Below the pieces are notes generated by a model. That model was given only the letters and a program-made list of their open reading frames with translations. It did no database searches and had not been told where the DNA came from. The position numbers were made by a program, and so were the translations under genes. DNA of 64,000 bases from Macrostomum hystrix (Eukaryota > Platyhelminthes > Macrostomidae): NCBI GenBank assembly GCA_950097015.1, contig CATNEN010000034.1, positions 6,156,501-6,220,500 of the forward strand, read 5' to 3'. Shown piece by piece: positions 1 to 11,716 of this stretch (position 1 is its first letter; each line of letters begins with the position of its first letter).

Positions 1-1204
1 AGTGCTACCTCATGGATTAGCGATTGGTCAACAGGCAGAGATGGCGACGGCGCATTGAAAATGGTGACGAAGAAGCTGCGCAGCATATTTCTGCGCTCCT
101 CCGCAGAGTCACCTACCAGGTTTAGCGCCGCCTTGTTCTTACGACCAGAAAGGGCGTTTACAGCCGGCCAGACGACCCGGTTTCGCCGATCAGGACCGAC
201 TGACGCGACTGCCCGGATGGCGTCTTCCACAACAGCCTGCTGCCGCTTCTCGTAGATGTCCGCCAGTGCCTTTTCGGCGTCAGAAGTCGGGCGCCTGGCG
301 CGTCGCAATCCTTCGACTGTGCATCGGGCCTCACGGATCTCAGGGCAGAGTCTTGGCTGCGGCTGTTTTTAAAGCCTTTCCTATTGAATTGTAGTCCGCT
401 GCCTGTGCAGACCCCAGGGCCGACGCGAAAGCGTCCGCGCGTGCCGGATCCTGCAGGGCGCGGAAATATCTACGTCGGGGGCGCTTCGGCGGTATGTAGA
501 GCGGGTCGGAGAGCCGCAGGTCACAGTAAAGCAGGCGGTGATAGGATCGTATGCGGTTCCACTGTGTCTCAGTTGATCAGCCGGCTGCGTTCGCGGTAGC
601 GCACTAGCACGTGGTCGAGCTGTGCCAAGCGGGTAGTGGCAAAACGGCCGCGCGCTTAATTCCGCCTCCTGCGCTTGCACCCAGCGAAGGTCACCAGCCG
701 ATTTGGCGGCTTGCGGAAGCGCGTGTTGGCCGACACCAGGTCGAACCTTGGCATCAGGTCGACTAGCGCAGCCGTGTTGGCGTTCTGTCGTGGCGACACA
801 AAAGGAGAGCACTGGGACTGAGGCACAACGGCGTTGAGGTCGCCAAGCACTACCAGGGTATCGCGTTGCACAACCATCTCTAGCTGCTCCGACAGGAACT
901 CGAAGAATTCCTGCGCCTCCTGCTGATGGGCAGCGGTAAGAGCGTTAGCGCAGAACAGCTGCGCATTGCGACGACGCAGTCTCAAGTCCACGCTCAACAG
1001 CCGGGCTGAGAGGCTATTGCAGCAGACGCTCTCGCGCAGCCGTGGTCCGACAAGCGCTCCAACTCCGCCGCGACCTTTGCTGTCCGCCGACGCGAAGTAC
1101 AGCCTCCAGCCAGCCCCCAGACCCTCACGATGAAGGCCAGCAGTTATTGATACCTCTTGAAGCATGACCAGGTCTAGCGACGCTGCGGGTTTCGCTGTCC
1201 TCAC
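1..1204 (-). mobile_element. Decayed non-LTR retrotransposon fragment: AP-endonuclease domain and pre-RT region
   Basis: On the minus strand a 182-codon frame (1204 to 656) reads as the apurinic-type endonuclease of a non-LTR (LINE-like) element: a DLVMLQEV-type opening, a central VVLGDLNAVVP metal/DNA-site motif and a late DLVSANTRFR segment. Below 656 the similarity continues in other frames (LDHVLVRYR-like, then a stretch of the type found between endonuclease and reverse transcriptase) to the window edge. It is therefore frameshifted and interrupted. No reverse transcriptase is in view; it would lie to the left of the window. The GC-rich composition differs from the AT-rich flank. Assignment to a specific clade is not possible by eye. 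Confidence 0.75.
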
Positions 1205-2167
1205 CGGCTTCCTGTCCTGCCGCCTTTAGCAGCCGCGGCACAGGCAGCAGCAGGGCGCGGCTCACCGTCCGGCCTGGTGGCCAGCATCGCCCAGAAGTCG
1301 CCGCGTATTTGCGCCGGAGTGGCAAAATCAATGGAACTGCAAACTAATAGAACTATCTGTCTGGATAGATGGATAGATAGATTTTGCCTCTACTAAACAA
1401 TGGCCTAGTCCAGCATCTCGCGTGCTCAAAAGTGCAAAACAATAGCAATTCTGCAAATATACATTTTCTTTCACACCAATGTCCTTCCAATATCACACAT
1501 TCTGTTTAACTTTCATTGTTTCTCGACTGCTTCTGCTGCTGCTGTTACTATTATTTGCTGTTGAACATGACTGCCACAATTTCCTTGCCATAGGCGACCT
1601 GCTTTCCCCTGTGCAAACACAGCGTGTTGTCGGTACGGCTGCTTAAGCGAGTGTACCTGTAAAGTTGGCATACAAAATACCTTTGAAACTGCTCAGGTGA
1701 GAAAGGCAAAATAGATGAAGCCTGTCTTAAAATAAAATTCCAATTTAATAGGAATTTCCGGATCCGGCTTTCCGGATTCAGAGAGAAAATAAAAAATTAA
1801 TTCAGCGACAGACAGAATGAGCAAAAATGAGGTCAACAGCATGGCAACAGCATGGCAACAGCTGCCAGCTGGCACCAGAGCTGCAAATCATGGGGGGCTG
1901 GCGGGCTGAAATTAGGCCACATTTTCTAAGAACTAAATAGTTCGCGTGACAGAAGCAGCAAAGAAGATTATCCCGGCCACAAGAAGAGGCTCGCTTGAGT
2001 AGGCGAACTGGTTTCCTTTTTTCGAGCGATTTTCGATTCATAGGTCGTATTTTCTCACCCGCCTACAAGCAGGGATTCAAATAGATCTTCTTACCGCAAG
2101 GTGACAAAATTTATGAGTACATACTCAACCAGGGCGTTCAAAAAGGTCTATTTTGTAGTTTATTAAC
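1205..2167. other. Intergenic, no gene seen
   Basis: AT-rich spacer with a short GATA-type run near 1365-1380 and a short CTG run near 1530. Short open frames here show no recognisable family. Confidence 0.5.
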
Positions 2168-3256
2168 CCGATCCCAGATCCCGATCCCAGATCCCGATCC
2201 CAGATCCCGATCCCAGATCCCGATCCCAGATCCCGATCCCAGATCCCGATCCCAGATCCCGATCCCAAATCCCGATCCCAGATCCCGATCCCAGATCCCG
2301 ATCCCAGATCCCGATCCCAGATCCCGATCCCAGATCCCGATCCCAGATCCCGATCCCAGATCCCGATCCCAGATCCCGATCCCAGATCCCGATCCCAGAT
2401 CCCGATCCCAGATCCCGATCCCAGATCCCGATCCCAGATCCCGATCCCAGATCCCGATCCCAGATCCCGATCCCAGATCCCGATCCCAGATCCCGATCCC
2501 AGATCCCGATCCCAGATCCCGATCCCAGATCCCGATCCCAGATCCCGATCCCAGATCCCGATCCCAGATCCCGATCCCAGATCCCGATCCCAGATCCCGA
2601 TCCCAGATCCCGATCCCAGATCCCGATCCCAGATCCCGATCCCAGATCCCGATCCCAGATCCCGATCCCAGATCCCGATCCCAGATCCCGATCCCAGATC
2701 CCGATCCCAGATCCCGATCCCAGATCCCGATCCCAGATCCCGATCCCAGATCCCGATCCCAGATCCCGATCCCAGATCCCGATCCCAGATCCCGATCCCA
2801 GATCCCGATCCCAGATCCCGATCCCAGATCCCGATCCCAGATCCCGATCCCAGATCCCGATCCCAGATCCCGATCCCAGATCCCGATCCCAGATCCCGAT
2901 CCCAGATCCCGATCCCAGATCCCGATCCCAGATCCCGATCCCAGATCCCGATCCCAGATCCCGATCCCAGATCCCGATCCCAAATCCCGATCCCAGATCC
3001 CGATCCCAGATCCCGATCCCAGATCCCGATCCCAGATCCCGATCCCAGATCCCGATCCCAGATCCCGATCCCAGATCCCGATCCCAGATCCCGATCCCAG
3101 ATCCCGATCCCAGATCCCGATCGCAGATCCCGATCCCAGATCCCGATCCCAGATCCCGATCCCAGATCCCGATCCCAGATCCCGATCCCAGATCCCGATC
3201 CCAGATCCCGATCCCAGATCCCGATCCCAGATCCCGATCCCAGATCCCGATCCCAG
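2168..3256. repeat. 13-bp satellite array, about 84 copies
   Basis: Tandem copies of GATCCCGATCCCA with only a handful of substitutions (for example near 2270, 2983 and 3123). Because 13 is not a multiple of 3, all frames cycle and stay open, giving false Gly-Ser-Ile-Trp-Asp-Arg proteins on the minus strand. The unit is itself two near-copies of GATCCC. The high homogeneity points to recent expansion or ongoing homogenisation. Confidence 0.97.
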
Positions 3257-3760
3257 TTGTATTCGGTGTCACGCACTGACTGACGCTTAGTAGAGGGATT
3301 ATGATCAGAGAGGGAGAAATTATCCCGCATTTGATTTTATAAGGTGAATGTAAATCTATTCAGTGATTGAAAATTTATTCCTTTGGTTAATTAAAACGCC
3401 TGGCTCATAGAAGCGAATAAAATAATTAAAATATTGTTGCTTCCTAGTCCCTGAGGACTTTGTTCACTTCTCCACCTGATTGATAGCTGACACTTTGTCT
3501 AATTAAACTAGCCTTCAAGGCGTGACAAATCATATGACTTTGTGCGCCTTCTTCAAAATCAGAGTCTTCAATTGATAAAACAGGCGAACAATTTATTGAT
3601 TAAATCTGCGAAACAAAACAGGCAGATTTCGTGCCCTCGTGTGTCAGAAAATTATCTTTTTATCTACCAGCGTAAGTGCATGTCATTTAACGAAATTACG
3701 TGGTATTTTTTTAAGAAAGTGCAAGCTATAGACTACTATAAGTAGCGCTGACTGTCTACA
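3257..3760. other. Upstream region of the RGK gene
   Basis: AT-rich and non-repetitive. It may hold the promoter and a 5' exon of the GTPase gene, but I could not define an exon with confidence. Confidence 0.4.
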
Positions 3761-6066
3761 ATGAATTATCTTATTCTAAAATCAATCAGTTATTCCCTTT
3801 TAGTTTTGGCTAGTCGTCAAGAACGTCATCCATGGCATCAGCAATTTTTGGCGAACCGGCAGACAATCCGTCGCCGTCTGCCAGTGAGGCCGATTCTCAT
3901 CAGCGCCCCCTCCCAACCAGCCGAAGGGGACGAGCAGCAGCAGCAGCAGCAGAGCAGCAGTGGGGCGCCACTTCGAGTGGACGACTTCGACCTGTACTGC
4001 CGCATGGCGAACAGCCCAGCCAGCCTGGGCAACAGCAGCCCGCTGCACAGCCCTGCCGGCTCCGCCATCGCTAAGGTGGACGAGTGGATCCGGAGCCTGG
4101 CTGGCCACGAGCTCGACACGCCGGACGGTAGTGTCGTCGGTGGCGGCAGGCAGCAACTGTTGCGTGTCGATCAGCCGGGTCCAGAGAACGCCTGTCGAAT
4201 CAACAAGTACCGCTCCAAATCGCATCGTCTACGTCGGGACCTGAATCAGCTGTCGTCGGCTGGACTTGACGCCTTAGACCCCGGTGGCCTGCGTCAGCAC
4301 CAGCTGCAGCAGCAGCACCAGCAGCGTCCACGATTGGGCAGCGCGGGAGGCGTCGCGGCCGCAACCACCGCCACAGCGGAGACCGCGGCCGCCGGGGAGC
4401 CGGCCGAGACTCTGGTCCGAGTGCGCAGCTTCAGGCGCACCAAGCGTGGCCTGGTGAATCAAGGCGACGCCACCGCAGTTGTCAGGGGCGCCAGGAGCAG
4501 CTGCAGTTTGAACAGTTCGGCTGCTAGTAGCGACCCGGAACTGCGCCTGCAACAGCAGTCGGCCGGCTCGAAGGTGAGCACGCTAGTTTAAACAACCGTT
4601 TCTTAGAAATATTTTTTTTAAACAAAGTAAGCAACGGGGCTACTTTTTACAGCCGCAGCAACAACAGCAGCAGCAGCACCTGCTGCAGCCAATCGATCCA
4701 CGCACCGCCCTTCGACGTCCTAGCTCGGCGGACCGAGATCGTTCAACGTCGCCGCTGCCGCCGCTGCCACCGTCCTGCGGACCGTCGCCGTCGCACGGCC
4801 CCGGTGGCTGCCACCGGCAGTGCCGCAGCGCTTGCCGCGTCCAGGTGATGGGCGCGCCGAGAGTTGGCAAGACTTCGCTGTGCGCCCAGTTTCTGTCGTC
4901 TGAGAGTCACGTGCTCAACGCGGTTGGTGAGCCAGGATGTTTTTGCTACCTACCGAACAGCTATCCAATCAGAACAGCTATCCAATCAGAACAGCTATCC
5001 AATCAGAACAGCTATCCAATCAGAACAGCTATCCAATCAGAACAGCTATCCAATCAGAACAGCTATCCAATCAGAACAGCTATCCAATCAGAACAGCTAT
5101 CCAATCAGAACAGCTATCCAATCAGAACAGCTATCCAATCAGAACAGCTATCCAATCAGAACAGCTATCCAATCAGAACAGCTATCCAATCAGAACAGCT
5201 ATCTAATCTGAACAGCTATCCAATCAGAACAGCTATCCAATCAGAACAGCTATCCAAAATAAATGTATCTCTCAAATGATCCCGCTAAATTTTAATCTAA
5301 AAGAGGATGAACCAACTGACGAAGCGGAGCGAGAGTCCAAAGAGCGTTTCGTGACCGTGCTGCTGGACGGAGACGAATATCATGTGACATTCCTGGACAC
5401 GGAGGGGCCAGAGTTGGTAAGGCATTCCGGCAACAAAATATGCAATTTCCCTATTTCACAAATTTTAACAATCTGGATCGGGATCCTTAACGCTTCACGT
5501 CATTTTCATAATGCTCCCACAGGGAGTGTACATCCTTGACGTTGATGCCTACATGGTAGTTTTCGCAATAGACAACAGGCGCTCGTTCAACGCAGCCAAG
5601 CAGGTGCTGAACGAGTTAGTTAGCGAGGCTCGCAAAGCCTCAGCGCTCATCCTGGTTGCTAATAAAGCCGACCTGGTGCGAAACAAGGAGGTGACGCACG
5701 AAGGTGAGTCCTGGCTGTCGTGACCTCGATTAAAATAATGGTTTTTTAAATTTACACTTAAAATGACTTTGGTCGCACCAATCCACAGAGGCGAAGAATT
5801 TGGCTGCTGTGTATGGCGCAATGTACATCGAGGTGTCCACAGCGTTGCATCACCAAGTGGACGAGCTGCTGGTTGGCACCCTCAGCCAGGTGCGCTCAAG
5901 GCAGCGACGAATGCAGAAGGAGAAGGATAAGCTCATCTGTCTCGAGCGCGACGGCCGGGGCCTGCGGGCTTCGCTGCGGCTGCGCTCGCCAAGGCGCATG
6001 GTGGGCGCCTTCATTAAAAAGCACTTTTCGTCCCGGTCCTGCGAAAACCTCGACAAGGAAGCCTAG
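3761..6066 (+). CDS. RGK-family (Rad/Gem/Rem-like) small GTPase, five coding exons
   Basis: Joined exons: 3761-4573, 4653-4926, 5304-5416, 5523-5703, 5789-6066. All junctions are GT-AG and phase-consistent, giving about 552 residues. RGK proteins are Ras-like GTPases that bind calmodulin and 14-3-3 and inhibit voltage-gated calcium channels at the plasma membrane. Seen here: a long basic, Gln/Ser-rich N-terminal extension; G1 GAPRVGKTS near residue 338; a non-canonical G3 DTEGPEL near 394; G4 NKAD at about 447; G5 EVSTA; a C-terminus with no CAAX box but with SRSCENL, matching the conserved RGK end motif (SKSCHxL type). The extension is longer than in vertebrate relatives. The start is uncertain: the first 18 codons look intron-like and an acceptor (TTGGCTAG) ends near 3813, so a further 5' exon may exist. 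Intron 2 carries a 17-bp array. Confidence 0.85.
4956..5258. repeat. 17-bp tandem array in RGK intron 2
   Basis: About 17-18 copies of GAACAGCTATCCAATCA, nearly identical. It begins about 30 bp after the donor of exon 2 and ends about 45 bp before the acceptor of exon 3, so it fills most of the intron. Confidence 0.95.
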
Positions 6067-6228
6067 GATTGTTCTGCGAGTATTGCTTGCGCATGAGGGA
6101 CGACTTTCAAATTGCAGACTGTCGAAAGCCTCCTGGACCTAGGTTGCTGTAAATATTTGCTCGGATTGAGTGCTTGAAAATCGATGCACATCTGGCTGCA
6201 TCACTCGAGCTGAAATAGTTTAGTCGGT

Positions 6229-6655
6229 CATGAAAACCGATGTACATTAGGACTGGCATTCTTTCGGAGTGAGAAGAAGTGAAACGAGCTAACTGTAGAT
6301 TCTAGGCAAGAGTGGATGAAAACCAATGTACATTAGGACTGGCATTCTTTCGGAGTGAGAAGAAGTTAAAACGAGCTAACTGTACATTCTAGGCAAGTGT
6401 GGATGAAAACCAATGTACATTAGGACTGGCATTCTTTCGGAGTGAGAAGAAGTGAAACGAGCTAACTGTACATTCTGGGCAAGAGTGGATGAAAACCGAT
6501 GTACATTAGGACTGGCATTCTTTCGGAGTGAGAAGAAGTGAAACGAGCTAACTGTACATTCTAGGCAAGAGTGGATGAAAACCAATGTACATTAGGACTG
6601 GCATTCTTTCGGAGTGAGAAGAAGTGAAAACGAGCTAACTGTACATTCTGGGCAA
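6229..6655. repeat. 86-bp tandem array, about five copies
   Basis: Each copy contains TGTACATTAGGACTGGCATT followed by a CTTTCGGAGTGAGAAGAAG segment. The array begins 163 bp past the GTPase stop, so it is probably in the 3' UTR or immediately downstream. Confidence 0.9.
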
Positions 6656-7059
6656 TCTGAGCAAATTCACAATGTACATTCGCACACATAAGCCGATATT
6701 ATTTTTAGCTCGTCAATAAGGCTCTCGAATGAACTCTTACCTGATCTTGAACTCAATATTTACATTTGCTTTTCCTGTCTTGTTGATGCTGCACCAAATA
6801 ACTCTCGTGTTTCTGAGCGCTAAGACTTATTGCTCTGGCTGTTTCCTATCTGTCTGCGTAAAATTAATGCCATGGAAATGCTTCAAATTTATTTTAAAAT
6901 ATGCTATACGAGTAGATTCTAAGTGACTTGCCTCAGCCAGGAATTTTTTTAAACTAAATATATAGCATTATTTTGTAAAGTTTAAAAAATTCACCAAAGG
7001 CAACTAAAAGTAAAGCAATAAACACCAGCACTCCGCATCCCAGACCCAGCATTCGAATC

Positions 7060-7460
7060 CTGACATGTAGCCACCACTCATCTACCGCCCGCAACCACTT
7101 ATCTACCACTCGCCACCACTCATCTAGCACACGCCACCACTCATCTACCACTCGCCACCACTCATCTAGCACACGCCACCACTCATCTACCACACGCCAC
7201 CACTTATCTACCGCCCGCCACCACTCATCTAGCACACGCCACCACTCATCTACCGCCCGCCACCACTCATCTACCGCCCGCCATCACGTATCCAACACCC
7301 GCCACCACTCATCTAGCAACCGCCACTCTGCATCTAGAAGCCACCACTCCGTATCTAGCAACCGCCACCCCACGTCTAGAAACCGCCACTCCACGTCTAG
7401 CATCCGCCACTCCACGTCTAGCAACCGCCACTCCATGTCTAGAACACTCCACTCCGATTC
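7060..7460. repeat. 21-bp tandem array
   Basis: Units of the type CATCTACCACTCGCCACCAC plus one base, diverging towards the right end into CATCTAGCAACCGCCACTC variants. It gives false Trp/Arg-rich frames on the minus strand. Confidence 0.9.
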
Positions 7461-7817
7461 TAGCACTAGTTTCTGACTTGCACTACAATATTTTTTGTAT
7501 TCTACGTAAATTTTCTTTTCAACGAGCATACAGTAGACTTTTCGATAAACAATAAATATCGATAACTGATCGAATACTTTTCTATAACTGATAAATTCGC
7601 GTTATTGACATAAGCAAATAAAATATCTACTGAAATAACGTGCACTCTGAAGTTGCGAAATCTGGAATTGAAAATACCTAAATTATTCTCGATTCGCGAG
7701 TGCATCAAAAAACTATTTGATGCCTCTATTGTCACCGCGTGACAAAAAGAATTAAAAAGTGTGGGTGAAAAAAAGAACTATAAAACGTAGGAAATACAGG
7801 CCGGAAAAAGGAAACGC

Positions 7818-9665
7818 TCCGATTCTAGCTACGATTTTTTGCTATAAATCTAGTTACGATTCTAGCTCCGATTCTGGTGCTATTCTAGCTACGATTCTGA
7901 TGTTATTCTAGCTAAGATTCTAGCTGCGATTCTGGTGTTATTCTAGCTACGATTCTAGCTCCGATTCAAGCTCCGATTCTAGCTCCGATTCTAGCTCAGA
8001 TTCTAGCTACGATTCTAGCTGCGATTCTGGTGTTATTCTAGCTACGATTCTAGCTCGGATTCTAGCTACGATTCTGGTGTTATTCTAGCTACGATTCTAG
8101 CTCCGATTCTAGCTCCGATTCTAGCTCCGATTCTAGCTCCGATTCTAGCTCCGATTCTAGCTACGATTCTGACGTTTTTCTAGCTGCGATTCAGATGCTT
8201 TTCTAGCTACGATTCTAGCTGCGATTCTGGTGTTATTCTAGCTACGATTCTGGTGTTATTCTAGCTACGATTCTGGTGTTATTCTAGCTACGATTCTAGC
8301 TCCGATTCTAGCTCCGATTCTAGCTCCGATTCTAGCTCCGATTCTAGCTCTGATTCTAGCTCCGATTTTTAGCTATAAATCTAGTTACGATTCTAGCTCC
8401 GATTCTGGTGTTATTCTAGCTACGATTCTGATGTTATTTTAGCTAATATTCTAGCTGCGATTCTGGTGTTATTCTAGCTACGATTCTAGCTCCGATTCTA
8501 GCTCCGATTCTAGCTCCGATTCTAGCTCAGATTCTAGCTCAGATTCTAGCTCAGATTCTAGCTCCGATTATAGCTACGATTTTTAGCTATAAATCTAGTT
8601 ACGATTCTAGCTCCGATTCTGGTGTTATTCTAGCTACGATTCTGGTGTTATTCTAGCTAAGATTCTAGCTACGATTCTGGTGTTATTCTAGCTAAGATTC
8701 TAGCTGCGATTCTGGTGTTATTCTAGCTACGATTCTAGCTCGGATTCTAGCTACGATTCTGGTGTTATTCTAGCTACGATTCTAGCTCCGATTCTAGCTC
8801 CGATTCTAGCTCCGATTCTAGCTCCGATTCTAGCTCCGATTCTAGCTCCGATTCTGACGTTTTTCTAGCTGCGATTCAGATGCTTTTCTAGCTACGATTC
8901 TAGCTGCGATTCTGGTGTTATTCTAGCTACGATTCTAGCTACGATTCTGGTGTTATTCTAGCTACGATTCTGGTGTTATTCTAGCTGCGATTCTGGTGTT
9001 ATTCTAGCTACGATTCTAGCTCCGATTCTAGCTCCGATTCTAGCTCCGATTCTAGCTCCGATTCTAGCTCTGATTCTAGCTACGATTCTAGCTCCGATTC
9101 TAGCTCCGATTCTCTAGCTCCGATTCTAGCTCCGATTCTAGCTCCGATTCTAGCTCCGATTCTAGCTACGATTCTGACGTTTTTCTAGCTGCGATTCAGA
9201 TGCTGTTCTAGCTACGATTCTAGCTGCGATTCTGGTGTTTTTCTAGCTACGATTCTAGCTACGATTCTGGTGTTATTCTAGCTACGATTCTGGTGTTATT
9301 CTAGCTACGATTCTGGTGTTATTCTAGCTGCGATTCTGGTGTTATTCTAGCTACGATTCTAGCTCCGATTCTAGCTCCGATTCTAGCTCCGATTCTAGCT
9401 CCGATTCTAGCTCTGATTCTAGCTACGATTCTAGCTCCGATTCTAGCTCCGATTCTCTAGCTCAGATTCTAGCTCCGATTCTAGCTCCGATTCTAGCTCC
9501 GATTCTAGCTACGATTCTGACGTTTTTCTAGCTGCGATTCAGATGCTGTTCTAGCTACGATTCTAGCTGCGATTCTGGTGTTTTTCTAGCTACGATTCTA
9601 GCTACGATTCTGGTGTTATTCTAGCTACGATTCCAGCTACGATTCTAGCTATTATTCTGATACGT
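7818..9665. repeat. Complex satellite built on GATTCTAGCTCC units with higher-order structure
   Basis: About 1.85 kb built from a 12-bp unit GATTCTAGCTCC/GATTCTAGCTAC mixed with a GGTGTTATTCTAGCTAC variant. A marker variant containing GACGTTTTTCTAGCTGCG recurs near 8169, 8863, 9174 and 9526, so blocks of several hundred bp were copied as higher-order repeats. Confidence 0.93.
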
Positions 9666-10234
9666 TCTAGATACGATCTTCAATTGGCCTTGAATATATC
9701 TAAGTTTTAGATGTTTTATAATTGCGATTTAATTTAAAGTTCTTGCCATAAAATTCGCAAAAATCCCTTTCTGTTTATTAAACAAGCCAAACACAGTAAA
9801 TCGTTAGTCTAATTGTCCTAGACTGAGTCAGTCAGACTGTGTTAACTGAGCTACTGCGAGCGAACGTGAAAAATGTTATCGGAACGGGACGCTATCGATG
9901 AAAGGGCTTTGGGAATGAATTCTGCTTTTACTGACGGATAAAATGCGGGCTCTTTTGTAACCAATTTTTTCTAGTAATAGCTCGCTCACATTTTTTTATT
10001 ACAAACCGCTCCTGTTTTGAGCTCGCCTGCTGAGAAAATTTAAACAATTGCTTAACAGACTCTATTTGTAAGCGCCTAGATGTTTTGATTTCCTTCCTTA
10101 CTTAGTTCGTAAACTGTCTTCTGTCTTCTACGTCTTTTTGTCTACGTGCAAATAGAATACAAAATAACATCGATGACAAATTAAAACTCGTATTTAATTG
10201 AAAATGGTATTTAAATAGAACCGGTAATTAATTT
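9666..10234. other. Intergenic, no gene seen
   Basis: Unique AT-rich spacer between two arrays. No exon-like frame with splice sites recognised. Confidence 0.5.
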
Positions 10235-10704
10235 AAACACTTACTCAATTAGAACAGGTAATTATTTAGAACAGGTATTTAATTAGAACAGGTATTTAAT
10301 TGGAACACGTACTTAATAAAAACAGGTATTTAATTAGAACAAGTTTTTAATTAGAACAGGTATTTAATTAGAACAGGTATTTAATTAGAACAGGTATTTA
10401 ATTAGAACAGGTATTTAATTAGAACAGGTATTTAATTGGAACATGTACTTAATAAAAACAGGTATTTAATTAGAACAAGTTTTTAATTAGAACAGGTATT
10501 TAATTAGAACAGGTATTTAATTAGAACAGGTATTTAATTAGAACAGGTATTTAATTAGAATTTTATTAATTTATTTAATTATTTAATTATTTAATTATTT
10601 AATTATTTAATTAGAACAAGTTTTTAATTAGAACAGGTATTTAATTAGAACAGGTATTTAATTAGAACAGGTATTTAATTAGAACAGGTATTTAATTAGT
10701 ACAG
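10235..10704. repeat. 17-bp AT-rich tandem array
   Basis: Copies of GGTATTTAATTAGAACA, interrupted near 10560-10610 by a pure TTAATTAT run. A sub-block with a TTGGAACACGTACTTAATAA-type variant occurs twice, showing block duplication. Confidence 0.92.
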
Positions 10705-10830
10705 GAATCCTATGCAACTTTGTTTGAATGAGTGGATTCGAGCTCATGACCTTTATTGCTTGAATCGACATCAATATTACTAATACACAACACAATCGCT
10801 ACACAGAAAACAATTAATTTAATCGATGCC

Positions 10831-10970
10831 ACAGGGGGAGAGATAAGACAGGGGAGAGATATCGATAGATCGATAAAATCGATAGATCGATAGATCTCCC
10901 CTGTCTTATCTCTCCCCCTGTCTTATCTCTCCCCTGTCTTATCTCTCCCCTGTCTTATCTTTCCCTGACT
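10831..10970. repeat. Long near-perfect inverted repeat (hairpin) plus direct repeats
   Basis: Left arm 10831-10874 and right arm 10878-10921 are about 44 bp each, with a 3-bp spacer and about five mismatches. The arms contain GGGGAGAGATAAGACAGGGG and its complement, and the centre is ATCGAT-rich. The right arm is followed by about three more direct copies of CTTATCTCTCCCCTGT. Confidence 0.9.
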
Positions 10971-10971
10971 G

Positions 10972-11700
10972 ACGACTAATTAGCCTTAAAGCTAAGCTGC
11001 AGCCTTCATGCCCAAGCATCACCTCCAAGCATCTCAGGGTCATCGATTTCTAAACTCGAGGTTTGTCTGTCTAGCTGGATGTAGAAAGCAATTGACAGCG
11101 ATGTCTCAGTAAATTAGTTGGCGCAGTCAATGGCCGGTGAGACTAATGAGGCCGGGTAGGGGGTACGTTTCCCAGTCTTAGGACTTGGCTAAAGGGATCA
11201 AGGCTCGGGAGCTGTAAAAGTACATCTTGCATCAGTGGATATGTACTTTTATGTAGTTGAAACTGCTTAGCATTTGGGTATCTTAAATTTTCCACTTTTT
11301 TATAAAGCATGCTACAGTGTCTATTGCTGGCAACTATAAGTGAGATCACCAAAAGTGCAACGAGTCCCGTGAGTTCAGGTTCAATGGAATGACAAAAGCT
11401 CTCCTTTGCTGAATTGAAGGCTATAATGGCTGTGCATCATTAAAACAAATTAGTTTTTTGTTATTTAGCTCGCCATCGTCACTTAAATAAAATAGTTATG
11501 CGGAAAACTGTTAATCTGACTCGATTTTATGAAGCACGAATAAATGAAGCAGAAAATTTGTTTAAATGAGATCAACAAAAAATTATATTCATTAATCATA
11601 TTCTATACGAGTTCTTTGCAACTGCTAAAAATGATCTCTGTCGTTAGCATAGAATAAATATGAATTGTTCTATTTCAGATCTATTATAATATAGGAGGAG
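10972..11700. other. Intergenic, no gene seen
   Basis: Unique sequence. A 69-codon minus frame at 11143-11352 has no recognisable family and no exon context. Confidence 0.45.
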
Positions 11701-11716
11701 TTGAAGGATGATGATA

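Noticed and set aside
2125-3330. Gly/Ser/Trp/Asp repeat proteins of up to 401 codons
   Set aside because: By-product of the 13-bp satellite, present in several overlapping frames at once.
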